Shown here piece by piece: positions 1-6,129 of a stretch of 17,728 nt of DNA. Both the position numbers and the translations under genes were made by a program. The notes beneath the pieces are model-generated. The model had not been told where the DNA came from, did not search any database, and saw only the letters and a program-made list of their open reading frames with translations. Every line of letters begins with the position of its first letter. Position 1 is the stretch's first letter. The DNA comes from Tepidiphilus sp. (GTDB taxonomy: Bacteria > Pseudomonadota > Gammaproteobacteria > Burkholderiales > Rhodocyclaceae), in assembly GCA_028684345.1 (NCBI GenBank), contig JAQUGB010000018.1, forward strand, positions 1-17,728, read 5' to 3'.

Positions 1-263
1 CCGTGGGTGGCGTCGGGATCGTCGCCCGCGTCCTTCACCACCACCGCGCGGCACGCATCGGCATCGAGGAACCGGGCCTCATGCACGGGAAAGCGCACGA
101 TCTGCCCGTTGGGCAGGCGGCACTCGATCTCGCTGGGCGGCTCGCCCGTGACGAGCGCCATGGTCGCCGCCTTCGCCGCCGCCGCCGCACACGCCCCGGT
201 GGTAAAGCCGGTGCGGTTGCCGCGCTTCTTCGGCACGCTCTTGCGGATCTTCTCCCCGCTCAC
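1..263 (-). CDS. cbiD: Cobalt-precorrin-5B C1-methyltransferase CbiD, N-terminal part (cut by window edge)
   Basis: The first 87 codons of CbiD are present; the gene continues past the left edge. The family methylates C1 of the corrin ring in the anaerobic cobalamin pathway, using S-adenosylmethionine. The visible part shows the family's N-terminal signature RTGFTTGACAAAAAKAA (residues 17-33) and the later VVVKDAGDDPDATH (74-87). The start is a GTG at 263, chosen because it forms a GTGA overlap with the TGA of cbiC (262-260), which indicates translational coupling, and because it places the signature at the usual distance from the N terminus. The gene is last of the five visible genes of the riboswitch-controlled operon. 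Identity is clear from the motifs; the catalytic body is outside the window. Confidence 0.93.
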   Translation of the reverse strand, partial: MSGEKIRKSVPKKRGNRTGFTTGACAAAAAKAATMALVTGEPPSEIECRLPNGQIVRFPVHEARFLDADACRAVVVKDAGDDPDATH

Positions 264-919
264 GCCTTCCCCTCTTCGGCGAGCGCGAGCAAGGCATGCA
301 GCGCGGCCACAACCAGGGTGGAACCCCCCTTGCGCCCGCGGATGGCAATCCACGGCACTTCCTGCTGCGCCATCAGCCGCTCCTTGGATTCGGCGGCCGA
401 GACGAACCCCACCGGCATGCCCAATACCAGCGCCGGCCGCACGCCTTCCTCCTCGATGAGGCGAACCACCTCGATGAGGGCGGTCGGGGCATTGCCGACG
501 GCCACGATCGACCCTTCGAGCAAGCCCAGACGGTGCGCCTTGCGCATCGCCTCGATCGCTCGGGTTCCGCCATTCGCCTTCGCCGCCGCGATCACGTCCT
601 CGTCGGAAATGAACTGATGCGCCTTCATGCCGAAGTGCGCCAAGCGCGGACGCGACAGCCCCACGCAGATCATCTCCACGTCGGCCACCACCGGCGCGCC
701 GCGCCGGATCGCCGCGATGCCCGCCTCGATCGCCTCGGGGTGAAAGAACGTCAGTCCGTTGAACTCGAAATCGGCGCTCGCGTGGATCATGCGCCGCACC
801 ACCGGCCACTGCGACGCCGCATAGGAATGCGCATCGCCCACTTCGGCGTCGATGAGGGCGAAAGAATCGTGCTCGATGGCGCGCCCCAAGGCCGTGAGCT
901 GCTCCGTGATCGCCGTCAT
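260..919 (-). CDS. cbiC: Cobalt-precorrin-8 methylmutase CbiC/CobH
   Basis: A 219-residue protein of normal family length. It moves the methyl group from C11 to C12 of (cobalt-)precorrin-8, giving cobyrinic acid. Visible family motifs are RRMIHASAD (42-50, containing His46, equivalent to the catalytic histidine of CobH), GNAPTAL (142-148), GMPVGFV (167-173), ESKE (177-180) and RGRKGGS (194-200). The ATG start at 919 is preceded by GAGGAAG, which lies across the 3' end of cbiX. The gap to the cbiX stop is 9 bases, and the stop overlaps the cbiD start by 4. The symbol cbiC is preferred to cobH because the neighbours (cbiX, cbiD) belong to the cobalt-early anaerobic route. The family assignment is secure. 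Confidence 0.96.
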   Translation of the reverse strand: MTAITEQLTALGRAIEHDSFALIDAEVGDAHSYAASQWPVVRRMIHASADFEFNGLTFFHPEAIEAGIAAIRRGAPVVADVEMICVGLSRPRLAHFGMKAHQFISDEDVIAAAKANGGTRAIEAMRKAHRLGLLEGSIVAVGNAPTALIEVVRLIEEEGVRPALVLGMPVGFVSAAESKERLMAQQEVPWIAIRGRKGGSTLVVAALHALLALAEEGKA

Positions 920-928
920 GATTCTTCC

Positions 929-1759
929 TCATCCGTGATGATGCGCGTGAGCATGCTCGTGGGCCGCGGTGGCGCGGTATTTGCAGCCATCGCACTCGAG
1001 CATCCCCTCTCGTCCTTCCTCCCCCACCCGTGCTTCCAGCAACGCCACGAGGCGCTCGTCGAAGCCGAAATGGCGCGCCAGCGCGAACGCCACCCGGGGA
1101 TACTGCCGCCGCAGGCGCTCCACCTGCGCCCCGATGCGCTCGATCAGCACCCCGGTGAAGAGATAGACGGGAACGATCGCAATCTGCATCATGCCGAGCC
1201 TCACCTGCCGCGCCACCACCGTCTCCAGCCGCGGCCAGGTGATGCCGGTAAAGGCGAGATCGACCAGCTCGTGGTCGTTGGCCTCGAACACCCAGCGCGC
1301 CATCTTCGCCAGCTCCGCGTTCCCTCCCGGATCCGACGAACCGCGCCCGAGCAGGATCACGCCGGTGGTGGCCGGATCGGGCACGTCCAGTTCCCGCAGT
1401 GCCTCCTGCAGCCGCTGCTGGATGAGCGAAAAAAGCTCCGCTCCCATGCCCAGATGCCGGCGCGCCACGAAACGCACCTGCGGGTGGCGCGCCCGCGCCC
1501 GCTCGATCGCCTCGGGCAGTTCCATCTTCACGTGTCCGGCCGCGTTGAGGATGAGCGGCACAACCACCACCTCGCGCGCGCCTTCCGCCGCCCGATCGAG
1601 CCCTTCGTCGAGCAAGATCTCGGCATGCTCGATGAAACACAGCTCGATGCGCCACTGCGGCCGCATCTGTCGCCAGCGCGCCACGAACGCCTCGGTCTCG
1701 GCGTTACCCGCCGCCTCGCGCGATCCGTGCGCCACCACCAGTACCGTCCGTTCGTTCAT
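929..1759 (-). CDS. cbiX: Sirohydrochlorin cobaltochelatase CbiX, long form with Cys and His-rich tail
   Basis: A 276-residue chelatase that inserts cobalt into sirohydrochlorin, the committed step of the anaerobic B12 route. It reads as two fused CbiX-type halves. The first half has VVAHGSR (residues 8-14, His11 likely a metal/active-site residue) and GHVKMELP (75-82). The second starts around residue 134 with LLGRGSSDPGGNAE, where the first-half histidine is replaced by Arg. The C terminus carries MLECDGCKYR (253-262, Cys256/Cys259) and a histidine-rich end (His267-His275). Long CbiX proteins are known to have a similar Cys motif linked to an Fe-S centre plus a His tail; a role here in cobalt or cluster handling is inference. 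The ATG at 1759 overlaps the cbiF stop as ATGA. An open frame continues upstream to 2863 but that part is a shadow of cbiF and cbiM. Confidence 0.95.
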   Translation of the reverse strand: MNERTVLVVAHGSREAAGNAETEAFVARWRQMRPQWRIELCFIEHAEILLDEGLDRAAEGAREVVVVPLILNAAGHVKMELPEAIERARARHPQVRFVARRHLGMGAELFSLIQQRLQEALRELDVPDPATTGVILLGRGSSDPGGNAELAKMARWVFEANDHELVDLAFTGITWPRLETVVARQVRLGMMQIAIVPVYLFTGVLIERIGAQVERLRRQYPRVAFALARHFGFDERLVALLEARVGEEGREGMLECDGCKYRATAAHEHAHAHHHG

Positions 1760-2550
1760 GTATCGCTTTCCTTCGTCTTCGCCCGCCGCCAGCGATGCGT
1801 AAAGGAAGGATCGTAGAGCTTGCTGCGCGCCAGTTTCGGCCACGAAGCAGCCCCCAGCGTGGGGCCGACCACGATCATCGCCTGGCTCACGATTCCCGCC
1901 TCGCGGCACGCCAGGCGCAATTCGCCGAGCGTGGTGCGCACGATGCGCTCCTCTCCCGGCCAGCTCACCTTGTGCACAACCAGCACCGGCGCCTCCTCCG
2001 GCCAACCGGCCGCACGCAGCCCGCGCTCGACTTCGGCAAGGCGCGTGATCGAAAGAAAGAGGCAGATCGTGCTGCGGTGCGCCGCCAGCGCCTCCAGATC
2101 CTCCCCCGGTGGCATGGGCGTACGCCCGGCGACCCGGGTGAGGATCACCGTCTGCGTCACTTCGGGCAAGGTCATCGATTCGCCCGCGGCCGCCATCGCC
2201 GCCATCGCCGAAGACACCCCCGGCACCACCTTCCACGGAACGCCCGCCGCCGTGAGCGGCCGGGTGAGCTCGATGAGCGCCCCGTAGAGCGTGGGGTCGC
2301 CCGTCTGCAGGCGCACCACCGTCTCGTGCGCCTTTGCCGCGGCCACCAGCCACTCGGTGATCTCCTCGAGCGTCATGTCTTTGGAATCGCGAATGAGACA
2401 ACCAGGCGGCGCGTAGCGCGTCGCCGCGGCATCCACCAGCGACCCGGCGAAGAGCACCGCCCCGGCACGCTCGAGCAGCCCCTTGCCCTTGACGGTGAGG
2501 AGCTCCGGATCGCCGGGGCCAGCGCCGACAAACCATACCGTCCCCGGCAT
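1756..2550 (-). CDS. cbiF: Cobalt-precorrin-4 C11-methyltransferase CbiF/CobM
   Basis: A 264-residue SAM-dependent uroporphyrin/precorrin methylase that methylates C11 of cobalt-precorrin-4. Motifs in order are VGAGPGDP (8-15, N-terminal SAM-site loop), LQTGDPTLYG (81-90), VPGVSSAMAA (109-118) and TRVAGRTPMP (138-147). Length and motif spacing fit CbiF/CobM, not other precorrin methylases. The open frame allows an ATG at 2610, but the start at 2550 puts the first motif at residue 8 as usual and shares one base with the cbiM stop (TGATG), so the longer form is rejected. The 3' end overlaps cbiX by 4 bases. The aerobic name cobM would also be used by some annotators. Confidence 0.95.
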   Translation of the reverse strand: MPGTVWFVGAGPGDPELLTVKGKGLLERAGAVLFAGSLVDAAATRYAPPGCLIRDSKDMTLEEITEWLVAAAKAHETVVRLQTGDPTLYGALIELTRPLTAAGVPWKVVPGVSSAMAAMAAAGESMTLPEVTQTVILTRVAGRTPMPPGEDLEALAAHRSTICLFLSITRLAEVERGLRAAGWPEEAPVLVVHKVSWPGEERIVRTTLGELRLACREAGIVSQAMIVVGPTLGAASWPKLARSKLYDPSFTHRWRRAKTKESDT

Positions 2551-3230
2551 CAGGCCCGACCCATGAAGAGTCGCCGCTGCAACAGCAGGGATTCCCGCCC
2601 GCGATGCCAAGCCTTGGCCGCCGCGAGCACCGCCAGGTCGATGAGCGGCTCGACGAGCACCACCGAAAGGTAGGCCGCGCCGAACGAAGCCACCTGCGCG
2701 AGGTTATCCGCACCGATCCCCTGACCGTAGAGCGCCCAGAACGCCACCCAAGACACCACGCCCCCCTGATAGGCGAGCGACAGGCGCAGCACGTCGCGAT
2801 AGCGCAGATCGACGTAAGGCGTATGCGGCGGCACGATGCGCCGCGCCAGGAGCGCCGTGGCAAAGAGCGGCACGAGGAGCGTGGTCACGTTCATGCCGAA
2901 CTGCGGCAGATCGGCAGGCGCGAAGAACATCCCTTGGGCGAGGAGCCCGCCGGCGAGCCCCAGAGCCGCCGCCGCGGGGCCGAAGAGCAACAGCAGGGTG
3001 GACCCCAGGATGAGGTGGACCTCGGACACGCCCACCGGCCGATGGGGAAAGACCTCGAAGAAACAGAACACGAGCAAGGACGCCACGAACGCGCGCAACG
3101 CGAGCGCCGACACCCCGTCCTTTTTCACCGCCTTAGCCGAGAGCAAGAGCGCCGCCCCCAGGCTCGCGGCCGCAGTGGCATGACCCAACAACAGTTTGGC
3201 GCCCGTGACGACGCCCGGTTCGATATGCAT
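2550..3230 (-). CDS. cbiM: Cobalt-transport integral membrane protein CbiM (ECF-type permease)
   Basis: A 226-residue, strongly hydrophobic protein with about six or seven membrane segments. It begins MHIEPG; the N-terminal Met-His of CbiM/NikM proteins is part of the Co/Ni site. EVFPHRPVGVSEVHLILGS (residues 59-77) resembles the family's internal metal-site region, with His72 at the likely ligand position. The ATG at 3230 is chosen over one at 3365 because it gives the conserved N terminus and has AAAGGAGA 7 bases upstream; the longer frame would run into the riboswitch leader. The gene leads the operon under the B12 riboswitch, supporting cobalt uptake as its role. No cbiN, cbiQ or cbiO lies next to it here; they may be elsewhere, or the protein may work without them. 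Cobalt rather than nickel specificity rests on context. Confidence 0.88.
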   Translation of the reverse strand: MHIEPGVVTGAKLLLGHATAAASLGAALLLSAKAVKKDGVSALALRAFVASLLVFCFFEVFPHRPVGVSEVHLILGSTLLLLFGPAAAALGLAGGLLAQGMFFAPADLPQFGMNVTTLLVPLFATALLARRIVPPHTPYVDLRYRDVLRLSLAYQGGVVSWVAFWALYGQGIGADNLAQVASFGAAYLSVVLVEPLIDLAVLAAAKAWHRGRESLLLQRRLFMGRA

Positions 3231-3232
3231 GA

Positions 3233-3283
3233 CCCGTCTCCTTTGCGAACGTTTCGCCAAGACGAGCCGCACGAGGAGAAAGG
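3233..3283 (-). promoter_or_regulatory. Predicted SD-sequestering helix of the cbiM leader
   Basis: In the leader RNA between the riboswitch and cbiM, CCTTTCTCCT (complement of 3274-3283) can pair with AGGAGACGGG (complement of 3233-3242), which contains the cbiM Shine-Dalgarno. The helix is ten positions long with one mismatch and one G-U pair. Its loop holds a second perfect hairpin, GCGAA-ACG-TTCGC, immediately before the SD. This is the layout of a translation-blocking expression platform. No poly-U terminator is visible in the leader. The pairing was found by eye and no folding energy was computed. Confidence 0.55.
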
Positions 3284-3361
3284 GCCTGCGGAGAGGGGAA
3301 GAGAAGGGAAACCGCCCCGGACCGTCAGCCAAACCCACACCCCGGGGCTCGCACCAACTAC

Positions 3362-3550
3362 ACACTCCAGGCCGGTCTTCTGGCTCGCCGTCATCCGGTC
3401 CGCGCGCCTTCCCATGCCCTCGAAGGCACAGTGGCCGATGCGCTTCCCGTCAGGCTCACAGCAGCGGGGGCTGCGCCGGAATGGCGGGGCGATGCCCGCT
3501 TCACCGGCTTCCCGTTTCACCCGCTTCCAAGACATCGAAGCGGGCACCCG
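3362..3550 (-). ncRNA. Cobalamin (B12) riboswitch
   Basis: Reading the minus strand, the conserved cobalamin-riboswitch blocks occur in order: GGTGCCCG at the 5' end, GGTGAAACGGGAAGCCGG, GCAGCCCCCGCTGCTGTGA, the B12-box-like CCACTGTGCC with GGCATGGGAAGGCG, and GAGCCAGAAGACCGGCC at the 3' end. It sits 5' of cbiM and just downstream of a strong promoter, so it should reduce expression of cobalt uptake and corrin synthesis when coenzyme B12 is plentiful. Exact ends are approximate by a few bases. An open frame across it (3125-3562) codes for nothing recognisable. Confidence 0.95.
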
Positions 3551-3560
3551 AAGCAAGGGC

Positions 3561-3590
3561 AAGATACACCGCCACGGCGCGCGATGTCAA
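3561..3590 (-). promoter_or_regulatory. Sigma70-type promoter of the cbi operon
   Basis: The minus strand has a perfect -35 TTGACA (complement of 3585-3590), an 18-base spacer and a -10 TATCTT (complement of 3561-3566, 4 of 6 consensus bases). Transcription would begin near 3554, only a few bases before the riboswitch, which is where it is needed. The position relative to the aptamer is strong supporting evidence. Confidence 0.78.
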
Positions 3591-3683
3591 CGCCATCCCT
3601 TCTTCGCCACTCTTCCTGTGGATCGTGAAGAAACGAAGGCAAGTCCTTGAACGGATTCACCACGCCACGTGATTTTCACAGAA

Positions 3684-3692
3684 TTATCCACA
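3684..3692 (+). promoter_or_regulatory. DnaA box TTATCCACA
   Basis: Exact match to the consensus DnaA-binding 9-mer, preceded at 3672-3680 by the near match ATTTTCACA in the same orientation. It lies at the left side of the candidate origin. Confidence 0.75.
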
Positions 3693-3907
3693 AGCCTGTC
3701 CCCGTCCCCGACCGTTCTTTCCTTTCATCGTCCAAATCACCCCCCCAACCGTGCATGAAAGCAGGGATTCTCCCGTAATCGTTTGTGGATCAATGAGAAT
3801 CTTTACCCGACACTGGATTCCATCCCCAATCCCTCCACCGCTGCTCCCGGGTTTTTCCCTAAGTTTTCCCGACAGGGAATCGCTTGAATCCTGCGGAACC
3901 CACGAAG

Positions 3908-3916
3908 TTATCCACA
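3908..3916 (+). promoter_or_regulatory. DnaA box TTATCCACA
   Basis: Exact consensus match, immediately left of the AT-rich segment and in the same orientation as the box at 3684. This is the position expected for a box that loads DnaA next to an unwinding element. Confidence 0.75.
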
Positions 3917-3992
3917 GATTTTGGATGAGCATTGTTTACATGGTTTTTTGTTTACTACTTCAAATTATTAACCAACCCACGTCGCCGCAAAT

Positions 3993-4067
3993 GACCATTT
4001 ATATGAAATGGTCTCTCTAAAAACCATAAATTTTTCATGGTTTATTGCTGTGGCAAACCTGCCACAG
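3993..4067. repeat. Three consecutive perfect inverted repeats in the AT-rich part of the candidate origin
   Basis: Within 75 bases there are three perfect dyads: GACCATTT (3993-4000) with AAATGGTC (4006-4013), 5-base loop; AAACCAT (4021-4027) with ATGGTTT (4037-4043), 9-base loop; and CTGTGGCA (4048-4055) with TGCCACAG (4060-4067), 4-base loop. ATGGTTT also occurs at 3940-3946. None is followed by the T-run of an intrinsic terminator in a sensible place. They could be protein-binding sites or cruciform-forming elements of the origin. Confidence 0.8.
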
Positions 4068-4224
4068 TGAACAAGGGCAAGGGAAACCGTGGGAAAGTTT
4101 GGGGAAAACTCGCCGTTTTTTCTGGATCCCGGAAAGCATTCGTCTACACCACACCACTTGCAAGCCCTTCGTTCCCCTCGTTCACCATCAAGAAAAATCC
4201 AACGAAATCATAGTTTTTACTCAG

Positions 4225-4233
4225 TTTTCCACA
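4225..4233 (+). promoter_or_regulatory. DnaA box TTTTCCACA
   Basis: Matches the relaxed consensus TTWTNCACA exactly. It lies to the right of the AT-rich segment, about 50 bases before the inverted near match TTGTACACA (complement of 4280-4288). Confidence 0.65.
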
Positions 4234-4385
4234 GAACCCTGTCGAGCATAGTAAACACTAGAAGTTTTTATAAAAGATCTGTGTACAACTACCGATCACG
4301 ACGTGCCTGTCCTGCCGTTTGGTGCCCCTTGCTCTCGTCGCCTCTTGCCCCTAGACTTCTCTGCAACCTCCAAGGGGACATCGTT

Positions 4386-4844
4386 GTGCACTTCGAACAC
4401 CGCCTTTTCTTCGCTCCGGAAGAAGCACTCGATGCCGCCGAGGTCTGGCAGGGATTGGCGATGCGCATCGAGCATCCGCAGGAATTCGTCCTGGGGCTGA
4501 CCGGCTGCGACATCCTGGAGCGAGGTCCGGCGCACGTGCTGCGCCGGCTGCACTTCGGCCACGACAGCTACCGCGATCGCGTCGAGTGGGAAGAGGGAAA
4601 ACGCCTGCGCTTCGTCGTCGAACCCCAGGGCGGCCGGCCCGGCGGAACCTTAGAGATCTCGCTCGTCATCGAAGGCGAACGCCTGGGGCTGGATTTCCGC
4701 TACGACACCACCCTGGACGAGACCTTGCTCGCGCCCGACGGCCGGCCCGTGGCCGAATGGCTCTCCCAGGCCTACGCCGCGGCCGATGCCGACACCATGG
4801 CGCGCATCATCGCGATTGCGCGGAAGAAACGAGGGAAAGCATGA
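4386..4844 (+). CDS. AtaL-like / DUF1857 (SRPBCC-fold) protein
   Basis: A 152-residue protein resembling the DUF1857/AtaL family of small START/SRPBCC-like proteins, whose biochemical role is poorly known. Recalled family features include the opening HFEHRLFFAPEE, VWQGLAMRIEHPQEFV (20-35), CDILERG (41-47), RRLHFGHDSYRDRVEW (53-68) and the C-terminal YAAADADTMARII (130-142). There is no signal peptide or membrane segment, so it is probably cytoplasmic. The GTG at 4386 is chosen because AAGGGGA lies 7 bases upstream and the family starts at this point; the frame is open back to 4089, but that part lies in the candidate origin and resembles nothing. The stop overlaps the rdgC start by 4 bases. 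A -10-like TATAAA at 4269-4274 is the only promoter hint. The family call is from memory of the pattern. Confidence 0.78.
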   Translation: MHFEHRLFFAPEEALDAAEVWQGLAMRIEHPQEFVLGLTGCDILERGPAHVLRRLHFGHDSYRDRVEWEEGKRLRFVVEPQGGRPGGTLEISLVIEGERLGLDFRYDTTLDETLLAPDGRPVAEWLSQAYAAADADTMARIIAIARKKRGKA

Positions 4845-5815
4845 TCGAATTCAAGAACCTGCGTCTTTACCGCTGGGACGGTCCGGAAGGGCGAACCTAC
4901 TGGAACGAACTCTTCCTCCGTCGTCCCTTCCTGCCGGTGGGGCCGCAGAACGAGACGAGCGAAGGCTGGACGCCGCCCTTCGGCGACGACGAGGCCATTG
5001 CGGACGTAGGGGGGCACTGGCTAGCGCATTGGGTGCGCGAGGAGCGCCTCCTGCCCGCGAGCGTGGTCAAGGCCGAGGCCGAACAGCGCGCCGAGGCGAT
5101 CGCCGAGGAGCGCGGCTACCCCCTCTCGCGCAAGGAACTGCGCGAGCTGCGCGAAGCCATCCGCGCCGAATGGCTTCCGCGCGCCTTCACCCGGCGCCGG
5201 CGCGTGCCGGTGTGGATCGATCCGCGCGAAGGGTGGTTCGCCGTCGATGCCGGCAGCCTTGCGCTCGCCGAACGGGTGATCGACACGCTGCGAGCCACCG
5301 CCGAGCGTTTTCCCTTGAAGCCTTGGCGCACCCGGCTCTCGCCCGCTTCGGCGATGGCCGACTGGCTGCTCGCGGCAGAAGCCCCCGGCCCCTTCTCGCT
5401 CGAAGACGAGGTCCAGCTCGAGGCGCAGGACGACAGCCGCTCCCTCGTGCGCTACGCCCGGCTGCCGTTGGGTGAAGGCAGCGTCGCCGCCGAGATCCGC
5501 TCCCACCTGGGCGCCGGCAAGCGCCCGACGCGGCTCGCGCTCGCCTACGCCGATCGGCTGAGTTTCGTGCTCACCGCCGACGGCGCGCTCAAACGGCTCG
5601 CGCGCACCGACCCCGAGGACGAGACGGCGGGCGAGGCGCGCGACGCCCGCGAGCGCTTCGAGGGACGGTTCTACCTCTTCGCCGAGACCCTGCGTGCCAT
5701 GCTGCCGGCGCTATCGGCCGCGCTCGGCGGGGAACTCGGCGAAGAAGGCGAGCAGGGAAAGAGCTCGATTTCCCCGACTTCCGGCAATCCGGGCAGCCAG
5801 ACTTCGAGCTCGTGA
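4841..5815 (+). CDS. rdgC: Recombination-associated protein RdgC
   Basis: A 324-residue RdgC homologue. The family forms ring-shaped dimers on DNA, is nucleoid-associated and restrains RecA in E. coli. Visible family features are the opening FKNLRLYRWDG, ERLLPASVVKAEAEQRAEAI (68-87), the helical segment YPLSRKELRELREAIRAEWLPRAF with WIDPREGWFAVDA after it (to residue 137), and RPTRLALAYADRLSFVLTAD (228-247) followed by LKRL. The ATG at 4841 overlaps the previous stop as ATGA. The recognisable family sequence ends near residue 297 (AALGG); the last 27 residues are a Ser/Gly-rich tail encoded opposite the 3' end of the DUF1850 gene. Position next to the candidate origin fits a DNA-associated role but proves nothing. 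Confidence 0.93.
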   Translation: MIEFKNLRLYRWDGPEGRTYWNELFLRRPFLPVGPQNETSEGWTPPFGDDEAIADVGGHWLAHWVREERLLPASVVKAEAEQRAEAIAEERGYPLSRKELRELREAIRAEWLPRAFTRRRRVPVWIDPREGWFAVDAGSLALAERVIDTLRATAERFPLKPWRTRLSPASAMADWLLAAEAPGPFSLEDEVQLEAQDDSRSLVRYARLPLGEGSVAAEIRSHLGAGKRPTRLALAYADRLSFVLTADGALKRLARTDPEDETAGEARDARERFEGRFYLFAETLRAMLPALSAALGGELGEEGEQGKSSISPTSGNPGSQTSSS

Positions 5816-6129
5816 CAGGCTTCGTCACCCGGGCAGAGGCGATAGGGCGATGCGAACGGCGAATGGGTCAGGTGCAGGGCGGGAAGGTGCAAGGCTTCCT
5901 CATAGACCCATACGCCATCCTTTAGCCTTGCTCGAGGCGGCGGCTCCATCCCTGCCCCCGAACCATGGATGCGGCCTTCGACGAAGACGAGCCGGGCCGA
6001 CTCGCCCTCCTCGATGCGCCAGCGCTCCTCCCACTGCGTCTTCTCGATCGAATGCTGCCAGCTCAAGGTGAAGACGCTCACGGGCAGGAAGGCTGTCGTT
6101 CCCAGAATGCTCAGGCATAGACCGATCAT
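5671..6129 (-). CDS. DUF1850 protein, TAXI-TRAP transporter accessory
   Basis: A 152-residue protein of the DUF1850 family, which commonly follows TAXI-type TRAP permease genes; its function is unknown. There is an N-terminal hydrophobic segment (about 4-20) acting as a signal or anchor, so most of the protein should be outside the cytoplasm. The family motif LSWQHSIEKTQWEERW (22-37), GSGAGMEPP (56-64) and the late RLCPGDEACHELEV (97-110, two cysteines that could form a disulfide) are visible. The ATG at 6129 overlaps the permease stop as ATGA. The last 27 residues or so are a Ser/Pro/Ala tail without family resemblance and are antisense to the rdgC 3' end, so the stop codon lies 145 bases inside rdgC. 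Confidence 0.88.
   Translation of the reverse strand: MIGLCLSILGTTAFLPVSVFTLSWQHSIEKTQWEERWRIEEGESARLVFVEGRIHGSGAGMEPPPRARLKDGVWVYEEALHLPALHLTHSPFASPYRLCPGDEACHELEVWLPGLPEVGEIELFPCSPSSPSSPPSAADSAGSMARRVSAKR

Larger units (their letters stand above)
3600..4300. other. Candidate chromosomal replication origin (oriC)
   Basis: A non-coding, locally AT-rich stretch between the cbi promoter and the next gene. Consensus DnaA boxes lie at 3684-3692 and 3908-3916 (TTATCCACA) and 4225-4233 (TTTTCCACA). One-mismatch boxes lie at 3784-3792 and 4280-4288 (both minus) and 3672-3680 (ATTTTCACA); a two-mismatch box lies at 3617-3625 (minus). The segment 3917-4067 is the most AT-rich part and a plausible unwinding element. 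TGTTTAC occurs at 3933-3939 and 3949-3955 and inverted at 4251-4257; AGTTTTCCC (3862-3870) is repeated inverted at 4102-4110. The + strand GC skew changes sign around here. Open frames in this segment (3684-3932 minus, 3751-4020 plus, 4045-4251 plus) resemble no known protein. Origin function is inference. Confidence 0.72.

Noticed and set aside
296..1816. 506-residue open frame on the plus strand
   Set aside because: Arg/His-rich translation with no family resemblance; it is antisense to cbiC and cbiX, which have clear motifs.
3231..3365. Longer CbiM starting at 3365
   Set aside because: It would displace the conserved N-terminal Met-His-Ile and overlap the riboswitch; the start at 3230 has a clear SD.
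3125..3562. 145-residue minus-strand open frame
   Set aside because: It is the translation of the cobalamin riboswitch and leader and ends inside cbiM in another frame.
4089..4385. N-terminal extension of the DUF1857-like protein
   Set aside because: The extension lies in the candidate origin, resembles nothing, and a GTG with a good SD marks the family start.
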